DNA of 64,000 nt from Gymnogyps californianus. Lineage: Eukaryota > Chordata > Aves > Accipitriformes > Cathartidae. A program made the position numbers and the translations under genes. The DNA lies in NCBI RefSeq assembly GCF_018139145.2, contig NC_059471.1, positions 213,547,494 through 213,611,493 on the forward strand, read 5' to 3'. The notes beneath the pieces were generated by a model. The model made no database searches. It saw only the letters and a program-made list of their open reading frames with translations, and was not told the DNA's origin. Of the stretch, positions 1 to 13,104 are shown piece by piece; the first letter of the stretch is position 1, and the number at the start of each line of letters is the position of its first letter.

Positions 1-3000
1 GCAATTGAATATAAGCAGACATTATTTTTAGCAGATTCTTGACAGCTAGTGTTTGTGAAAACAGCATTGATGATATAATCCTGATAAATTTTAAGGTTTG
101 TACACCTCTTTGCCTTACTTTACATCTCTCAAGAAAAAGCAACAGCAATCACATAAGCAAATTCCCCACAGATCTGGAAGGAAAATATCTCTGATGTAAC
201 TGCACTATTTTTAATTATTTGTGAGATGTTTAGAGCAGTTCTGAGAGCATCTGAGCTTGTGATTAAGTAGATAATTTTACCCATACTGGGATCCAAAACC
301 TAGCACATGTATTCTTAGGAATCCAATTATTTTATTTTGTTCTGGGAGAGGAGGTGAGAGAAAACTGCCAAGGGGGAAAAAAAAAAAAAAGAAAGAAAGA
401 ATGAGAAACAACTTTTTCTATGGAATTGTTAGGGAAATCACACACTATCAGGTTGTGTATATTTATTCTCCACATATAAAGTACTTTGTCCTAGAAGAGA
501 TGTTCATAAAAGCTTCTCAATTCAGTCATTTGACAGATGAGATCTGTTCTTGATGTCAGTCACTGAGTTACAGGTCTTTTCCTCTATTCTGCTAGTGTGA
601 TTCTTATTCTGTTTATCTTTGTGCCCACACAGTATATCAGTATAAATTTATACGTGTGTATGCATATTCTATACATACAGCCTATCTTTATTATGCAGAT
701 GATAGCAGTGTTAAGCTTGCTGCAGAGGGCATCTCTTTCATATTTCAGAGGAATGCTAGGCAAGGAGATCTATTCTTGAAGCCCACAATATTAGAATAAG
801 AATGAAACAATTTTCATAGCAATGCAGTGGGGAAAAAACAGTAAAACTCTGAGAACAATAAATGCAAGGCCTTTTTTATGAGATGCGGCAAAACAAAACC
901 TGGTGTTGAAAACATTTAGAGCAACCTCAGCGCTCAGGAATGAAGTTACTGGGGTTGATTCACCACTGCCCTGTGCTCTGCGCAGTCAGAGAGCAAAGTG
1001 GGTGGAAATCGCTGTCGTCCTCCATCCCAGCACAGGCTCATTCTACTCCCACCTCACTTGGTGCAAATGAGTACAAAGACAACACAGTGGAAACATATAG
1101 CCATGGTTCTGTGCAAAACAATAAATTATCTTTTTTTTTAAAATATCTTTCTACGGTTCTTTTTTGTTTGTTTTTAAATTGATGCTAGTGCTGTTATTAT
1201 TATTGAATTAAAACTGACACATGCATATTATGGGCTCAGGTTTCTGTTTTCTACTGCACATGTAAAATCCAAATTTATTAAGCAAGCTCTGTGACCTGTG
1301 AAACTACTGAAGTCTGTTTCTGAAGACTTTTAGTGTAGATTTCCCACAAGTTGGACATTCAATAACACCTATGTCTTCCATGTCCTCCCTGGCACCAAGT
1401 CATACAGAGGCCTTTCCCTCAGTCCAGACTAATTAGGACTTTCTCATTACTCAGCTGCCTATTTTTAAAGAATCCCTCAGGATTCAATATCTTCTGAACT
1501 TCTACTCTTTTGATGAATTTTGTTTAAATCAATCAATAAGTTTAAAAAAAAAAAACAAAAGCCAAAACCTGTGGGGGAGGAATGGACAGCAAACAGACAA
1601 TCAATCAATCAGCGTGATTGCCTCAGATTTGTTTTTTGACAAAAACAGATTTTTAATTTTTTTTTTTTTTTTTGCACACAAACCAATTTTTGAGCTTTTA
1701 ATTATCATCCCCAAAGGTAAGGATTCATCTGACTTGGCCCTAGTTGCCTAGTAGTTAGGCATCTATTTGGAAGCTGTCTCATCTAGGATGAATGCACATG
1801 CATGGAGAGAAGGTGTAAGTACCACCTAGTCCTGAAATAGATACTTCAAGCAAACAGCATGAGTTGACACTCTGGGGTAGTTCTGTCCCTCTCCATTTCC
1901 TACCAAGGAAACTCTTAAGTCTGGTTTACCGTAAATGTCTAACTCTTAGATGAGAATGGTTAGGTGGAGTTTATCTGGTTCCTGGAGAATACCGTAGGAA
2001 ACCACTGTGAGTCACAGCAAGGATATTCTGTATCTCCTGCAATACAGATCTGATGGGTCTTCCGAGATGATTTTTCAAGAGTTCAGTGGTGCCTTGCTCT
2101 TTCTTGGGCTATCATGAACAGTGGTATTTGGTGACCCCCAAATCAAATCCACTAGCACCTTTGAGATGCCTACTGTAAGCCAAACTCTTTGCTAAGTTGA
2201 ATAAGGACTGAACTACTTCTTAAGTTCTATGCGACTTCAACTTAAACTCTAATGGCACAGTACAGCTCCCGATTACAAGATAAAGCAAAGTGCCCTGAAT
2301 CAAATTATCAGCCACCAGCTGCTGGGTTTGCTCATTCAGTCTGCAACTATGCACAAGCACAAGGTTTCATTAGACCTCTGAAATGGCTACTACTTTCCCT
2401 AGGGTCTTGTTTTTGAGGTCTTGGTACCTGTGACATTGCAAAAGTCAAGACAAGATTATGATAAGTTCTTCTGAAATGGATGAAATAGAAACCACAATAG
2501 AGCTCCTGAGACCTAGATTTTGAGGAGATTCAACCAAGTGCTACTCACATGCAGTTCATAAACAGTGTGGGACAGACACATAGTGGGTCTAAGATGGGGT
2601 TACTTTTGGGGTTTTTTTTGTTGTGTTCTTTTTTTTCCTTCTGAAAAAAACCAACAGATCAACTACATAACAAATGTATCTGCAAGAACCTACTGAGATA
2701 GAGAGGAGTCCTGCAATGCCTAGTGCTTTCTGAGGACTGGGTCTTAATTTTACCACAAAGAGTGTACCTACACCTATTGAAGCATAGCTGGCTTTGGATT
2801 GGACTCACCAATGTCAACAGAAAATGCTGCACAAAATTTTCCTTTGGTTTTTGCAAACTATGTACAATCAAGCCTCAGAAAATTCAAAAATCAAAGGATT
2901 GCAAACTGTTGTGCTTAACGGAACAGCCTTTGTTTTTGATTGCACCTACAAATGCAAAAAGGGAGCTGGAAAACTGGCCTTACTTTTTGTAGTGTTTTTT

Positions 3001-3500
3001 CATTAAAAAAAAAAATCTCTGTAATTAATTAACAATTCAAGAATTCCAATTTGTGAATGATAACGTGCAGAAAAGAGCTATTGAGAAAGGATTTTCAAAG
3101 CTGCATTACTGTAAATCATTGCAGTGTAAGACTTACTTCTGCATAGATAATATATCCCCAAATGCCTTTGAAATTCTGCAATAAGTGAGAGGAATATAAA
3201 ATGAAGGATATGGGATACTGTAAGCAAACTGCTTCTTAACATCTCTATCAAGACAATATGTTTTAACTTGGCGCGTTAAAAATGCAAACAAAACCTTTAA
3301 CTCCTAAGATCAATTGCAAGCATAGACAGACTCTGGGTTTAGGAAGAGCATTCTGTCTTGTCAAGCTCACCTTATCATCATGGAAGAATAAACAGCGTAA
3401 TTATTCTCACCTTTTTGTTTGTTTTCTAATTGGATCATTTATTACTTTCAGGAAATTCAAATCAACATCAGATTTATAGTGCAAGGCTTCTGAAATATTG
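1..3500. other. Unique A/T-rich non-coding sequence
   Basis: I recognise no gene, RNA or young transposon here. Visible content is homopolymer and simple sequence: an A run followed by GAAA units at 377-402, an A run at 1544-1555, three CAAT-like units near 1598-1612 and a T run at 1657-1673. A short stretch near 1740-1775 (TTAGGCATCT) resembles part of the foldback element at 62519. A segment near 2150-2175 (TTTGAGATGCCT) resembles the terminal repeat of the element at 47785. Both matches are too short to call copies. Open frames of 60-89 codons are within chance expectation. Confidence 0.6.
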
Positions 3501-3530
3501 CTTTGGTTATAGAAATGTCAAAGCTGGCAG

Positions 3531-6480
3531 GTAAGCTGTCTTGTTGCCTCAGGAGTCTTTTGCATCAGCAGAAATTATGGAAGAGGCCTTTAGAATTGAG
3601 TAAGGTTAACAATTTGTTTCTGTGTTATGCATGGTTAAAAACTCTGTTCTTTTACCGATATTTTAGCTCCATTTATCAGCCTACCGTTTATAACATTGGT
3701 GTGTTTGAATCAAATACACAAAGGATGGGATTGTAACTGTTCTGTTTTGCAGAATGTATTCTACTTCTAGGTTGGCTACAACAGGTTTCTGGATGACTGT
3801 TAACAAAATTTTTCTGGTTAGTTACCAAATATCTACCAACGTAAACTGTGGATGATCCCGAAATGGCTCCTCTGCTTTCCTTGTAAGTTCTCAAGTGCTC
3901 AAAGTGTATCTTATTTACCACTGAATGAAGGTTGTGCTCTCTGCTGCTCAGCAATGCGTGTTTCTGCTGTTCCTTTCACCAAAAATGCAAAGCAAGACCT
4001 AGAACGTAATTATCTCAAACATGTACATTAGGAGATTGGGTTTAACTCTCTATCTTATGATGTTGAGGATGTTTACTCACAAATTCATAACCTCATTTTG
4101 TGAGTCAAATTAATCCTACTAGTTAGCATATAATAACTCTTCCAGCCATGCATACACTGCTGCTTACACGTTTTGTGTGTGTTAAAGGGACTGATTTTCT
4201 ATGTTCAGCCACAAACCTTGGACAACAAGGAGTTTGGCATTTGATCTAAATCTCACTGAAGTCACTGGAAAAAACACAGCTGAAATCAGCCACCACCCTA
4301 ATAGCCTGTCATGACATAAAGAAAAATCTTACCACAACTTATGACGTTCCTACACATAATAAACTCCCATCAGCATGAAGTGTGGTGGTGCATGGAAGTG
4401 GCTTTCCGTCTGATAAGCTTTATCTCTACCCTAGACAGGAAGAAGCTGTTGTGGGGGGGATGACTGTGTGTGCACAAGTACACTGCGCTCGTCAACCTGG
4501 ATGGCCTTTACAACCAGCAAAGGGAAATGGGTGCTTTTAGGACTTGGTTCGTTTGACTTCATTTAGAAGGTCACTTTTAAAAAGCAAGATTGACTAAGTT
4601 GTAGAAGAGCTCATTTGTCTTCATAGTCTATACTGGAAGAATAATTTGGAAGTAGGTACCCATAGAGGAGGTGGCCAGAAGATACTCCCATGAGCTCTCA
4701 AATATTCCCTAAAACAAGGTAGAGTTACATAGCAGGGGCCCAGAAGAATTGCAGGGAGATAGGGGAAAATAGAAATAAAAGAAAGAAAGAGTAGTCTGCT
4801 CTTTTTTTTTTCTTTCTTTTTTTTTTTTTTTTTTTTCAAAGAGTAATGCTTTAGAACTAGTGATAAATCAGGAAGATCAGAACTTTTTCTTTCTCTTCCT
4901 TTCTTCATACATACATACGCAGTTCTTAAAGACCGTGAAGTTTTATGAGATAACAAGCAGAGGAACCAAAAGAGAAAGTAATGGTTCATGCATATACTTC
5001 TCCTTAGAGCCTCTATTACAATTACATTTTTTAAAATAGTGAATGAAAATGTAATCCAATCCTTACATACAAATATTATTCCATTTTGCAATTTTGTCCT
5101 TTCTCAAAACAAGACCAAATACTGTTCAAAATATTGCTCAAACTTAGCATTTCCAATGGGAAGAGGAAAACATACAAAAAGCTTTACAGTTTCATTGAAT
5201 TTAAGAAAAAACATTTGGTTGTTCCTCGTGACATATTGCTTCTGAAAACTTTCAGAAATGAGTTATTATTCAGTATATTTTGTATGAAAGTATGTTCTGT
5301 GGGGTAATGTGAAAATATTTCTCAGGCAAAATATCTCATCAGTCCAAGGTATATAGGACCATTTGCAATTAAGACATTAAATGTTATTAGGCATTAGGAA
5401 TGGGAATGTTATCACTGTGTTTCACTTAAAAAAACACGCCAAAACATCAAAAATAAAAAACAAAACAAAAAACCCCAAAACAACCATAGGAAAAGGAGCA
5501 GTATAAAATACGTTAAAAACAAGCAAACAAATTACAGATTAGCCAGGGCGGGGGGGTTAGAAGAAATTAAAACAAAAATGGAGAATTTGTCATATAGTTA
5601 CAGAGATAGTAAGGAAAGACAAGCTGATCAGAGAAATCATAGATAAAAACATGGGATAGCATCCCAAAAGCCAGTGCTTTCATGTGCTAAGATAAAATGC
5701 TGCAATACTCTCTGTAAGTATATAAATGATTGTTAAACAAAGCATGACAACAGAACTACCCCTGAGTGCCTGGACAGTATTGCAAGAAAGGGACAAATTA
5801 TTTCTGAAGTCCTAAACCTCCGTTGCTGCAAACACAAATACATACAACAGTAAATGTATATAAACAAATTGTCATCTCTTTAAATAACAAGATTCATATG
5901 TTTATGTATTTGTTCTGTTACTTTGATGGATCAAGGCCAGAGTTTTCAGTCCTGGTCAGGAAACAACATCTAGAATATATCCTAGCACGGATGAGATTCA
6001 TTAGGGTATTATGTCACATTTAGATCCATGATAAGAAATCCTCCTAAATGTAACAAGAATGAGGATTGATTCTTTGCTTCAGCTTTTATTCAATCACTTG
6101 TCTAAATGACAACCAAGAACCCCGAGCACAGGTGGAACCTGCTACAGTTTCATTATTAAAGCCTAAGATTAATAGTCATATCACCTTGATTTTAATCCTC
6201 ATTTTTTTCTGATTCACAGTAACCTTAGGCAAAACGTATTCTTTTTCCTTTATTCACCTGCAAAACAACAGGTTGTAATAATTCTGAGCTGCCTCCGGGT
6301 TGCTGCCTCGTAATTTTTTTTTTTTTTCTTTTTTCCAAAGTGTAGTAAATACTTTTAAAATGCTTTCAGATGATAACTGAAAAGCACAACAGTACAAAGT
6401 ACTATCACCATAATGACCTGCGGAGCTTTGTCTAGCAACTGAACAAGTCCTTAATGACAAAGAAAGCTTGTATGTATAAT
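3531..6480. other. Unique A/T-rich non-coding sequence with T- and A-rich tracts
   Basis: No gene is supported. A 156-codon minus-strand frame at 4621-5091 is partly an artefact, because it reads through the T tract at 4801-4836 as poly-lysine. The stretch 5430-5480 is an A-rich imperfect CAAAA array, and another T tract lies at 6314-6335. The piece 4230-4265 (CTCACTGAAGTCACTGGAAA) resembles a phrase common in ancient amniote repeats, but it is too short to classify. Confidence 0.55.
4801..4836. repeat. Poly-T / CTTT low-complexity tract
   Basis: Thirty-six bases are almost pure T with two C interruptions, followed by CAAAGAG. No transposon body is visible upstream on either strand, so this looks like a simple-sequence tract rather than a retroposon tail. 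Confidence 0.85.
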
Positions 6481-6489
6481 ATAATCTCT

Positions 6490-6960
6490 GACTAGGCGTA
6501 AACCGGTGTTGTTCGCCAATAACTACTCTTGGAAGTCAGTTTATCCTAAGTGAGGATGTGGCCCAAATCCTTTGATTCTCAGAAATTTGAGCCTGTGGTG
6601 AATCTTTAATAGCCCCAGAGGCTGTCCTGTTTATTTAACGGCTGCATACAACAGAGCGTGAAACTCAGCATCGCGGGGCTGAGGCGCAATCGCTCCCCTT
6701 CCCAGCACAACCCAAAGGGTCGGTATCTCATGAAGGTAGGATTGCATTTTGCCAGGGCACGCCGGGGTGTGGACATGGACTTTTCTGAACCCACATGGTG
6801 ATCAATTCACGCTCTGAAACGCTAAAATAACTAAGTACAGCATAAAAACAGCGACCGATTTGTGGCCTGCATCTGGCAACCACGTTCTTTCCCTATGCAA
6901 ATCAAACCACGCACAGTGCAAAGGCCCTTCTGGTCCACTTTATTACAGGAAGGAAAAACC
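6490..6960. promoter_or_regulatory. CpG-enriched patch with octamer motif (candidate regulatory element or exon)
   Basis: CpG is scarce elsewhere in the window, but this patch holds more than fifteen, with the densest part around 6650-6900 (ATCGCGGGG, ACGCCGGGG, GCGACCGATT). It contains a perfect POU octamer ATGCAAAT at 6895-6902. A donor-like AAG|GTAGGA occurs near 6730 on the plus strand. A 62-codon minus-strand frame (6606-6794) overlaps it but shows no recognisable domain. Retained CpGs suggest either selective constraint or germline hypomethylation. It is too small for a classical CpG island. Regulatory function is inference. Confidence 0.3.
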
Positions 6961-7329
6961 CGCTTTTTACGGGCATTGGTCGGAAAAAAATGAAATATTC
7001 AAATTTCATCCAAAAAAAATAATCAGCACTGTTTTTCACAGAATTTCTTTTTGCCCTTTTCAAAGTATTCCTTTAAATAGATCTTTCTTTTTCTGCACAC
7101 TTTTTCCTGTATAATACTTCTTTTATTCACTATCTTTTTCCATATACATCTTTTGTTCTAAGCAGAGAGAAAGCATTTATTAAACAAAGCAGGCTTGGTC
7201 TTAATTTGCTTAAGTTCTTGCTCTTTCTCCTCATTACAAGCTAAGTTAAACAATATTATTAAAGCATTTTCTTAATGTTTTTGAACTTACCTTAATTTTT
7301 CTTTTTCCCTCCACTAATGGGAAATGCTG
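6961..7329. other. Unique pyrimidine-rich and A/T-rich sequence
   Basis: Nothing recognisable. The stretch 7030-7150 is T/C-rich (TTTCTTTTTGCCC and similar), with no open frame or repeat signature that I can support. Confidence 0.5.
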
Positions 7330-7565
7330 TTACTCATTCACAGTCCATCTGCCTAATAGAAACTAGCTTCTGACAATTAAAGTGCTAGCATGTAAATTCT
7401 TGTATGACATGCCCCTATCTGAAGATTAATTTGTGCAATTCATGACTGATGAGATGCATTATTATCTGCAAACTTATCACCTCTCTTACCCAAGCTCCAG
7501 CTCAATCTGATCTTTGTTAAGACTTAATGAGAACAAATGCAGTTCTTAAGAACAATGGAAAAAAG
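7330..7565. promoter_or_regulatory. Candidate conserved non-coding element
   Basis: This block has the texture of a vertebrate developmental enhancer: mixed-complexity A/T-rich sequence with homeodomain-type cores (CAATTAAAG, GATTAATTTG, GCATTATTATC). It also has an LEF/TCF-like ATCTTTGTT and a SOX-type ACAATGG at about 7552-7558. There is no open frame or repeat. Individual motifs of this length are expected by chance, so the call rests on their clustering and is inference until conservation is measured. Confidence 0.22.
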
Positions 7566-8294
7566 GTGCAAAATGCAATACATTTTGTTTAAATCATTTT
7601 TAGAGATACTGTCTGTAGGTGTTAGTATAGTTATGAATCATTTTATAACCAAACTTGAAACAAAACAAAACAAATCAAAAAACCAGAAAGGACACTTGTT
7701 CTTAGAAAACTAACAGTCTGTCAAAATGTTTCCCACCTTAGCACCAAAGAGGGGAAAAAATGGAGCTTCAAAGGATTTGAAACTGTAAAATTATAATTAG
7801 GGAACATAAAGTCAAGCAAAAGATCATTGACATTTGGAGAGGGGTTATTTTCATTTTAAAGAAAATTGATCCGTTCTGTCAATCTCCTTTGGGGATTGTC
7901 ATGAAAGCCTTCCGCAGAAAACACCTTATCTTCAACAGTTTCTTGTAAGAAAACTAAAGATGATGTTTTATTAGCAAAACTGATACCTTATGGGATCTTG
8001 GGGTTTGTCTGAATGACTTGCTATGGCTGCTGGGTTTTGGGAGTACAGATGCTCATACAGAGCTGACACAAAGGCTGGTCCTAAGCTACTGTTATAACAC
8101 AACAGTAGATTTGACCATGGTCAGGCAGAGCAGTAGAATCAAGATCAGCAGTCCAGCCCTGGTTGTCATGGTCCAAGGTAAACCTTACAGTCCATGCAAC
8201 ACACAACATCATTTAGTATTTTGTGCTTTCTGTCCCAGCATTGCATTTAGCACTGGAGGCCTCAGCTTGCAGCTGGGGAGTGTTGCATGAACGT

Positions 8295-8455
8295 GGTGGT
8301 AGTTGAGAGATCTGAATTCCAGTTCCACATCTTCTATGGACCTGCCTTGCAGGGCAGTTATTTCATCTCTTTCTGCCTCTATTTCCCCTCTCATCCCTCA
8401 TCTGCTTTGTCAATTTAAGCTGCAAGTTCTCTGAGCCTCTCTACATTTTTGCAGT
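8295..8455 (+). mobile_element. MIR-like SINE remnant, sense on plus strand
   Basis: The order of phrases follows a MIR/CORE-type amniote SINE. A GATCTGAATTCCAGTTCC segment stands where MIRs read 'gggttcaaatcc'. About 75 bases later come CATCTCTTTCTGCCTC and ATTTCCCC, corresponding to the 'cctctctgtgcctcagtttcc' core, and then a degenerate tail around TTTAAGCTGCAAGTTCTCTG. Divergence is high, as expected of a copy older than the bird radiation. No target-site duplication is visible. A chance resemblance cannot be excluded without an alignment. Confidence 0.45.
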
Positions 8456-11400
8456 GTGAGGCGTTGATTTCTAGAGAGCTTCTCGGTATTATCACAATAA
8501 AACCAAATCACTGTGTCTGGGAGATACCAGGGATTGAAATCTGGTCTCATGTGCACTGACAAATGCCAACATAGTCATCTGTATTGCAGTGGCACATCCA
8601 ACTAGACTTGAGCGTCTCTTACTAAGCACTGTAGTAGGGTGATACTTTCTTCTGTCAAAGAACTGTTCTGTTTTGGGATAGAGCAAAACCTCCAGTTTCT
8701 GTGGTACAGACACAGTCTCAGGACACGTGATTTCTATAGCTCTTTAACCCAACTGTCTTGACCACAGAAGTGAAGAAGAATGACTAGAATGAGCAAAAGC
8801 TTAAAGCAAACAGCAGAAGGAATCTGAAGACTGCTCAGTGGGGGTGTTGAGGACAGATCAAGAGCTTGCTGAAAAAAAAAAACCCAGGAGCCTTTACATG
8901 GGTTTCAGGGAGCTTTGGAGGATGCCCTCAAACAGCTCTGCTACTTAGTTCTGCTTTAATTCTTGCCTCAATGTGGAGAATCCCTCTGTAACTTACAAAC
9001 AGCACTGCCAAGGGCAACAGTTCATGTTTAATATCACAGGGGAGTGAAAGGGCTGGGAGGGGAAGAGAAGCCTAAAACTTCTCAAAGACTCTTGCAATGT
9101 CTTTTCCTTCCTGTGCTGTGCATTGATCTCCTTTGCTTACATTAAAACCTCCAGCTTCTGAAAGACACCCACAACTGACACCTATCCCACTAGACTGAAA
9201 ACCATTTGAAAATGATGCTGCACTGTGGTTTTTTTACAGTCACGCAGTGATCAGAGTGGAATAGATTTAAGACAAGGTTATTTACATTAAAAAAATTTGA
9301 TTGCTTGTCTAACAGCAAAACATTATTATATGCCATTAAATGATAAGGACTGAATACGGCACAAGGATATCTGTTCATTTCATAACACCGAACACATTTC
9401 TTATCCTTCTGACACTACAGTAATTTAACTTTGCAAAGTTATACTCAGATCCTGCTAGTTTTAAATGCTTCTGTACATCCTTATACAATTCATATTATGA
9501 TATCCATTCTCAAAATAACTGTCAAGCTCTCCTGCTTTAAAGAAGACACAGTATATTTCCCTGAAATGCTGTATACTGCAGCACTAGAGCAAGGAGACTG
9601 TTAAAGAATTTTAAAACAATGATGTGGACTCTTATTGCCTTGCATGGTAGAATCATCATTTATCAAAATCTCATTCAGCAAATTGCATTTCAAAGGAGAT
9701 CCTGCACAGCACAGGATTGAGGGCTTAGCTTGTTTGGGAAGGGGGGAGTTTGAAGTCTTTTCCTTCTTCTTTTTTTCATATTTCATGTCTAGAGACATGA
9801 GTAATGTCCCTGGATAGAAAATGAACAGAAAAATGAACACTGCATTCAGCCCTGGTTCAGCCTGGTTGAGCGAGAAAATGCAACGCTGAATCCTAAAAAG
9901 CAGCATCGTGTTCATAATCTACTTAGTAACCCTCAGGCTGCGACTCAGCTCGCTTGGGTTTCGGCAGTCACTGAGTCACCTTGATCAGGATCCTGGTTGC
10001 TGATGGCTCCCCCTGTAGTCAATGGGGAAAGATAAGCTCTTACAGAGACTGACTCACATGGTAGGAGGCCTGAATCACCCTGGGGGGTGACATCAGTCGC
10101 GTGGAAGAACCCATGCCCAAGAGGCATGCCACTGTGAACCAACCCTTGTATGTACAATTCAGGGAATTAAATGAATTTTGGCAGAAAAATCCTTCCTTCT
10201 CCCTCCCTCTTTTAATGAGGAAATACGTTTGTTTTTGAAGGGCAAAACAGAGAAATAGTTGTTGTGCGGTGAGCAAAGACTGGGGAAATGAAGCGGATGC
10301 ACTTCAGAGAGCTCTTTCATGGCAGGAAGGGGAAATGGATTTAAGATCATACAGCAGTACAGTAGGTTTGCTCACCTTTCACTTCAAAGGTTCACTCATC
10401 TAATCTTCTGTTCCTTTTTGTGTAGTAGGATGGATTTATGGGTATGCCATTTGCTTGACTATATTTAAAATAACCTTCCTTACACCAGACTACGCTGGCT
10501 AACACCAGCCATGGTCTGCAACCCACTTTCTGTAGTACTCTGTGTCAAATTGTCTTGAGATGGCACGAATATAACGCATGGTACAAAACACAGGAAACTT
10601 CTAAGACAGCCAGAGCTAAAAACAAATCAAGAATAAAATAAGTACATTAATACCAAAACTTTTGCTTTCACTGGAAAATGCCATTACAAGAATGATCTAG
10701 GTCAATGAAGATCTGAATATAGCCTTCAAATACCACTTCTGTTAATAGCAGTGATTCCCTGAAACTCTGAGGCTTTGGTGATCCTGGACAGCAGACCATG
10801 AGTCAAATCCTGGGGACAATTTTTTTTTCTAGTCCTTTTTTGATGTACACTGACTCAAAAATTTATTTGAATTGCTACGTTCTGGTATAAATTAGAATTG
10901 GATTCATTCATGTGTGAAGTCTGGGAATATTAATTTCTGGACTGTTTTTAGCCTCAGTGACAAAATGTCAAGAGAAGTAGGAAGAAGTGATATCATACTA
11001 TTGAGGTCAACTGGTCTTGAAGATTTCTCTTCATATCTCTCAAACATGCCAGTGTTGTTCAATCGTAGCCGAAATACACCTGGAAAACTGAGAAATTTAA
11101 CAAGAGTGGTCACTACTGTTTATCCTGGCTTGGAGAAGAACAGCTGAGGAGTCTGAGGTGAAATAATAAATGTTACACAGTGGTGAGTGATCCCAGCAAT
11201 AGATCATCAGCTGGTCACGTCCTCCATTGAACCCACAACTATCTGCAAAATGGATCCGTCCTGAATGTCTACGTGAGATTGCAGCTTAGTACAGCAACAG
11301 GCTCATGAAAACCAAAAGTTTGGGTGCAGGCATCACTGTAAACCTCTGTGCTTTTGTAACCTCAGGATTAGGACACTCCATACACCTTTGGGTTAATTTT

Positions 11401-12100
11401 AGCAAAACTGACATAAGATGAAGATCTTGTGATATTTTGTTTTTTCAACAAACATGGGCCAAATTCTGGAAGGCACTGTGTGTGGATGGCACTTCTCAGC
11501 TGAAGAGAAAAATTATGGGAAATAACAATATTGTTGAGCAGAAGTCATATATTTCTGTGCAGGCCTTAAAGGTTTGATCTTCGTGGATGTATGCAGAACT
11601 TAATCCATAATTAATAACAGACCATTGATACTTCAGGGAGAGATTTTCTGGATTCTGACAGGGTTGGGACACGCACCCATGCTGGGTTAACAACATATAT
11701 ACAAAGGCCCCATTTTAAAAGCTCTTCCATTTTGAAAGGCTCAAAGATACTTTCCCCATTGCTTATTAAGATGAGCAATTAAAGAATCTGGTAGATTCTT
11801 TTGACCCTTACTGGACATGTCAACTTCACTGACTAATTTAAAGAGCCAGGAAAAGCCCCAGAGTCAGGTGGGGGAAAAAAAGGACAATTCTATTTTCATT
11901 GCATGTACAGATTCTGACAGAGAAGACTTTGTAAACCGCAGTTTTATATGGTTGACTGAAATCTAGGGTACCATCAAGTTTGCCATCCTCTATTTTTCCT
12001 GTAATGCATTCGGGGAAAAAAAAAAAAAAAAAGAAAAAGAGATAAACAGATAAAATAGGTCTTTTCCATCTCTCTCAGTTCTCTGTTCTTTGAAGTCATG
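8456..12100. other. Unique non-coding sequence
   Basis: No gene or young repeat is recognised. Open frames up to 104 codons (for example 9601-9915, minus strand) are interrupted in neighbouring frames and show no domain, signal peptide or codon bias. Two small T/A tracts (about 8873-8882 and 9768-9778) and ordinary mixed sequence make up the rest. A run of A with GA at 12016-12039 closes the segment. Confidence 0.55.
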
Positions 12101-12104
12101 CACA

Positions 12105-12263
12105 CCGTCACGTGGTAATGTAATTTCAATAACGCTAGCATTTCTGTCAAAATCACTACCTTCATCGCTGTTGACCGCAAGTGCAGCAGTATGTGGTAGC
12201 CTTGTGTTAAATACTGATAATCTACTGGGTTGCCTTTTCATTTCCAGGGTGCATCCTCTGTTA
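12105..12263 (-). other. Exon-like block with acceptor-type site on minus strand
   Basis: Read on the minus strand, a pyrimidine-rich stretch ends in CTTGTTTGCCTAACAG (acceptor AG at 12258-12259). It is followed by a frame that stays open to about 11990. The nearest donor-like site is GAAG|GTAGTG, which would end a 98-nt exon at 12160. Downstream of that the frame continues with several retained CpGs and a perfect E-box GTCACGTG (overlapping 12109-12114). I do not recognise the predicted peptide. The donor is weak and no partner exon is visible, so this is a candidate only. It could equally be a conserved regulatory element. Confidence 0.15.
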
Positions 12264-13079
12264 GGCAAACAAGACAACATCAAAATGGTTAATAGGAAAA
12301 CATTTTGCAGAGACCTTAACAGGCAGGGGGTTTTCATATTGGTTAGAAATGTTCATGGCAAAATCGAGCAGAGCACAAGTCACTAGCCATGGTTGAGGAG
12401 CAACACACTGGGCTCTGCCAGCGAGCAGTGCCAGGGTACTGGAGTGTGCACAGTGAATTGTCAAACACATTCTGGGAAATGTAAAAGAAAAAGACTGGAT
12501 TTTGCCTCATGTACCACCAGGGCAATTAATCAGAGCCTGCTTGACAAGTCATGAAAAACAGATTCTGTGACATGGAGGGGAAAAAAAAAAAATAATCAGA
12601 ATCTGTCATTGTGCCAAATCAATCAGAATTTGCAGGCTGGATCCTGAAACTCTCTTGGCTATATGTTAAAAAAAAAAAAAAGAATAAAACTTTGGACTCT
12701 GCCAGTATGCTAATTTACTGGTCAAAACTGATAAAAATTGTTAAATCATATGAATATAAGTTGTGGCATTCAAATATGGGACTTAAGATTGAAATCTGAT
12801 ACTCTGTAAATCATAAACATTGACATGCTTTAAGGTACACAAGGATTTCTTTCGTATTTATCAAACACCAAAAGAATGCATTGTAATGAGCTGCTGTTAT
12901 CGGACCTACGGCTTCTGAAAATTGCTGATGTTAAGAATTTTGATCAGCATATCTGCCTCCAGTGCAAAATAGATACATTCCTCTCCTTCTGGTTTTGCAC
13001 AAAATCATAGAAGGCAGTAGTTTCATACTGATTTACCAGACATAAGAAAAGCTTATTTGTAATTCTATATCTATCCTGG

Positions 13080-13104
13080 AAAAAAAAAAAAAAGAAAAAA
13101 AAAA
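13080..13104. repeat. Poly-A low-complexity tract
   Basis: Twenty-five bases of A with a single G. No LINE or SINE body is recognisable upstream on the plus strand, so it is annotated as simple sequence. Confidence 0.85.

Noticed and set aside
3513..3530. 18-nt microexon-like segment between TTATAG and GTAAGC
   Set aside because: The acceptor tract is weaker than at 54.09 kb, and such short AG...GT pairings occur by chance several times in this length.
4621..5091. 156-codon minus-strand open frame
   Set aside because: It passes through the T tract at 4801-4836 as poly-lysine. No recognisable protein on either side.
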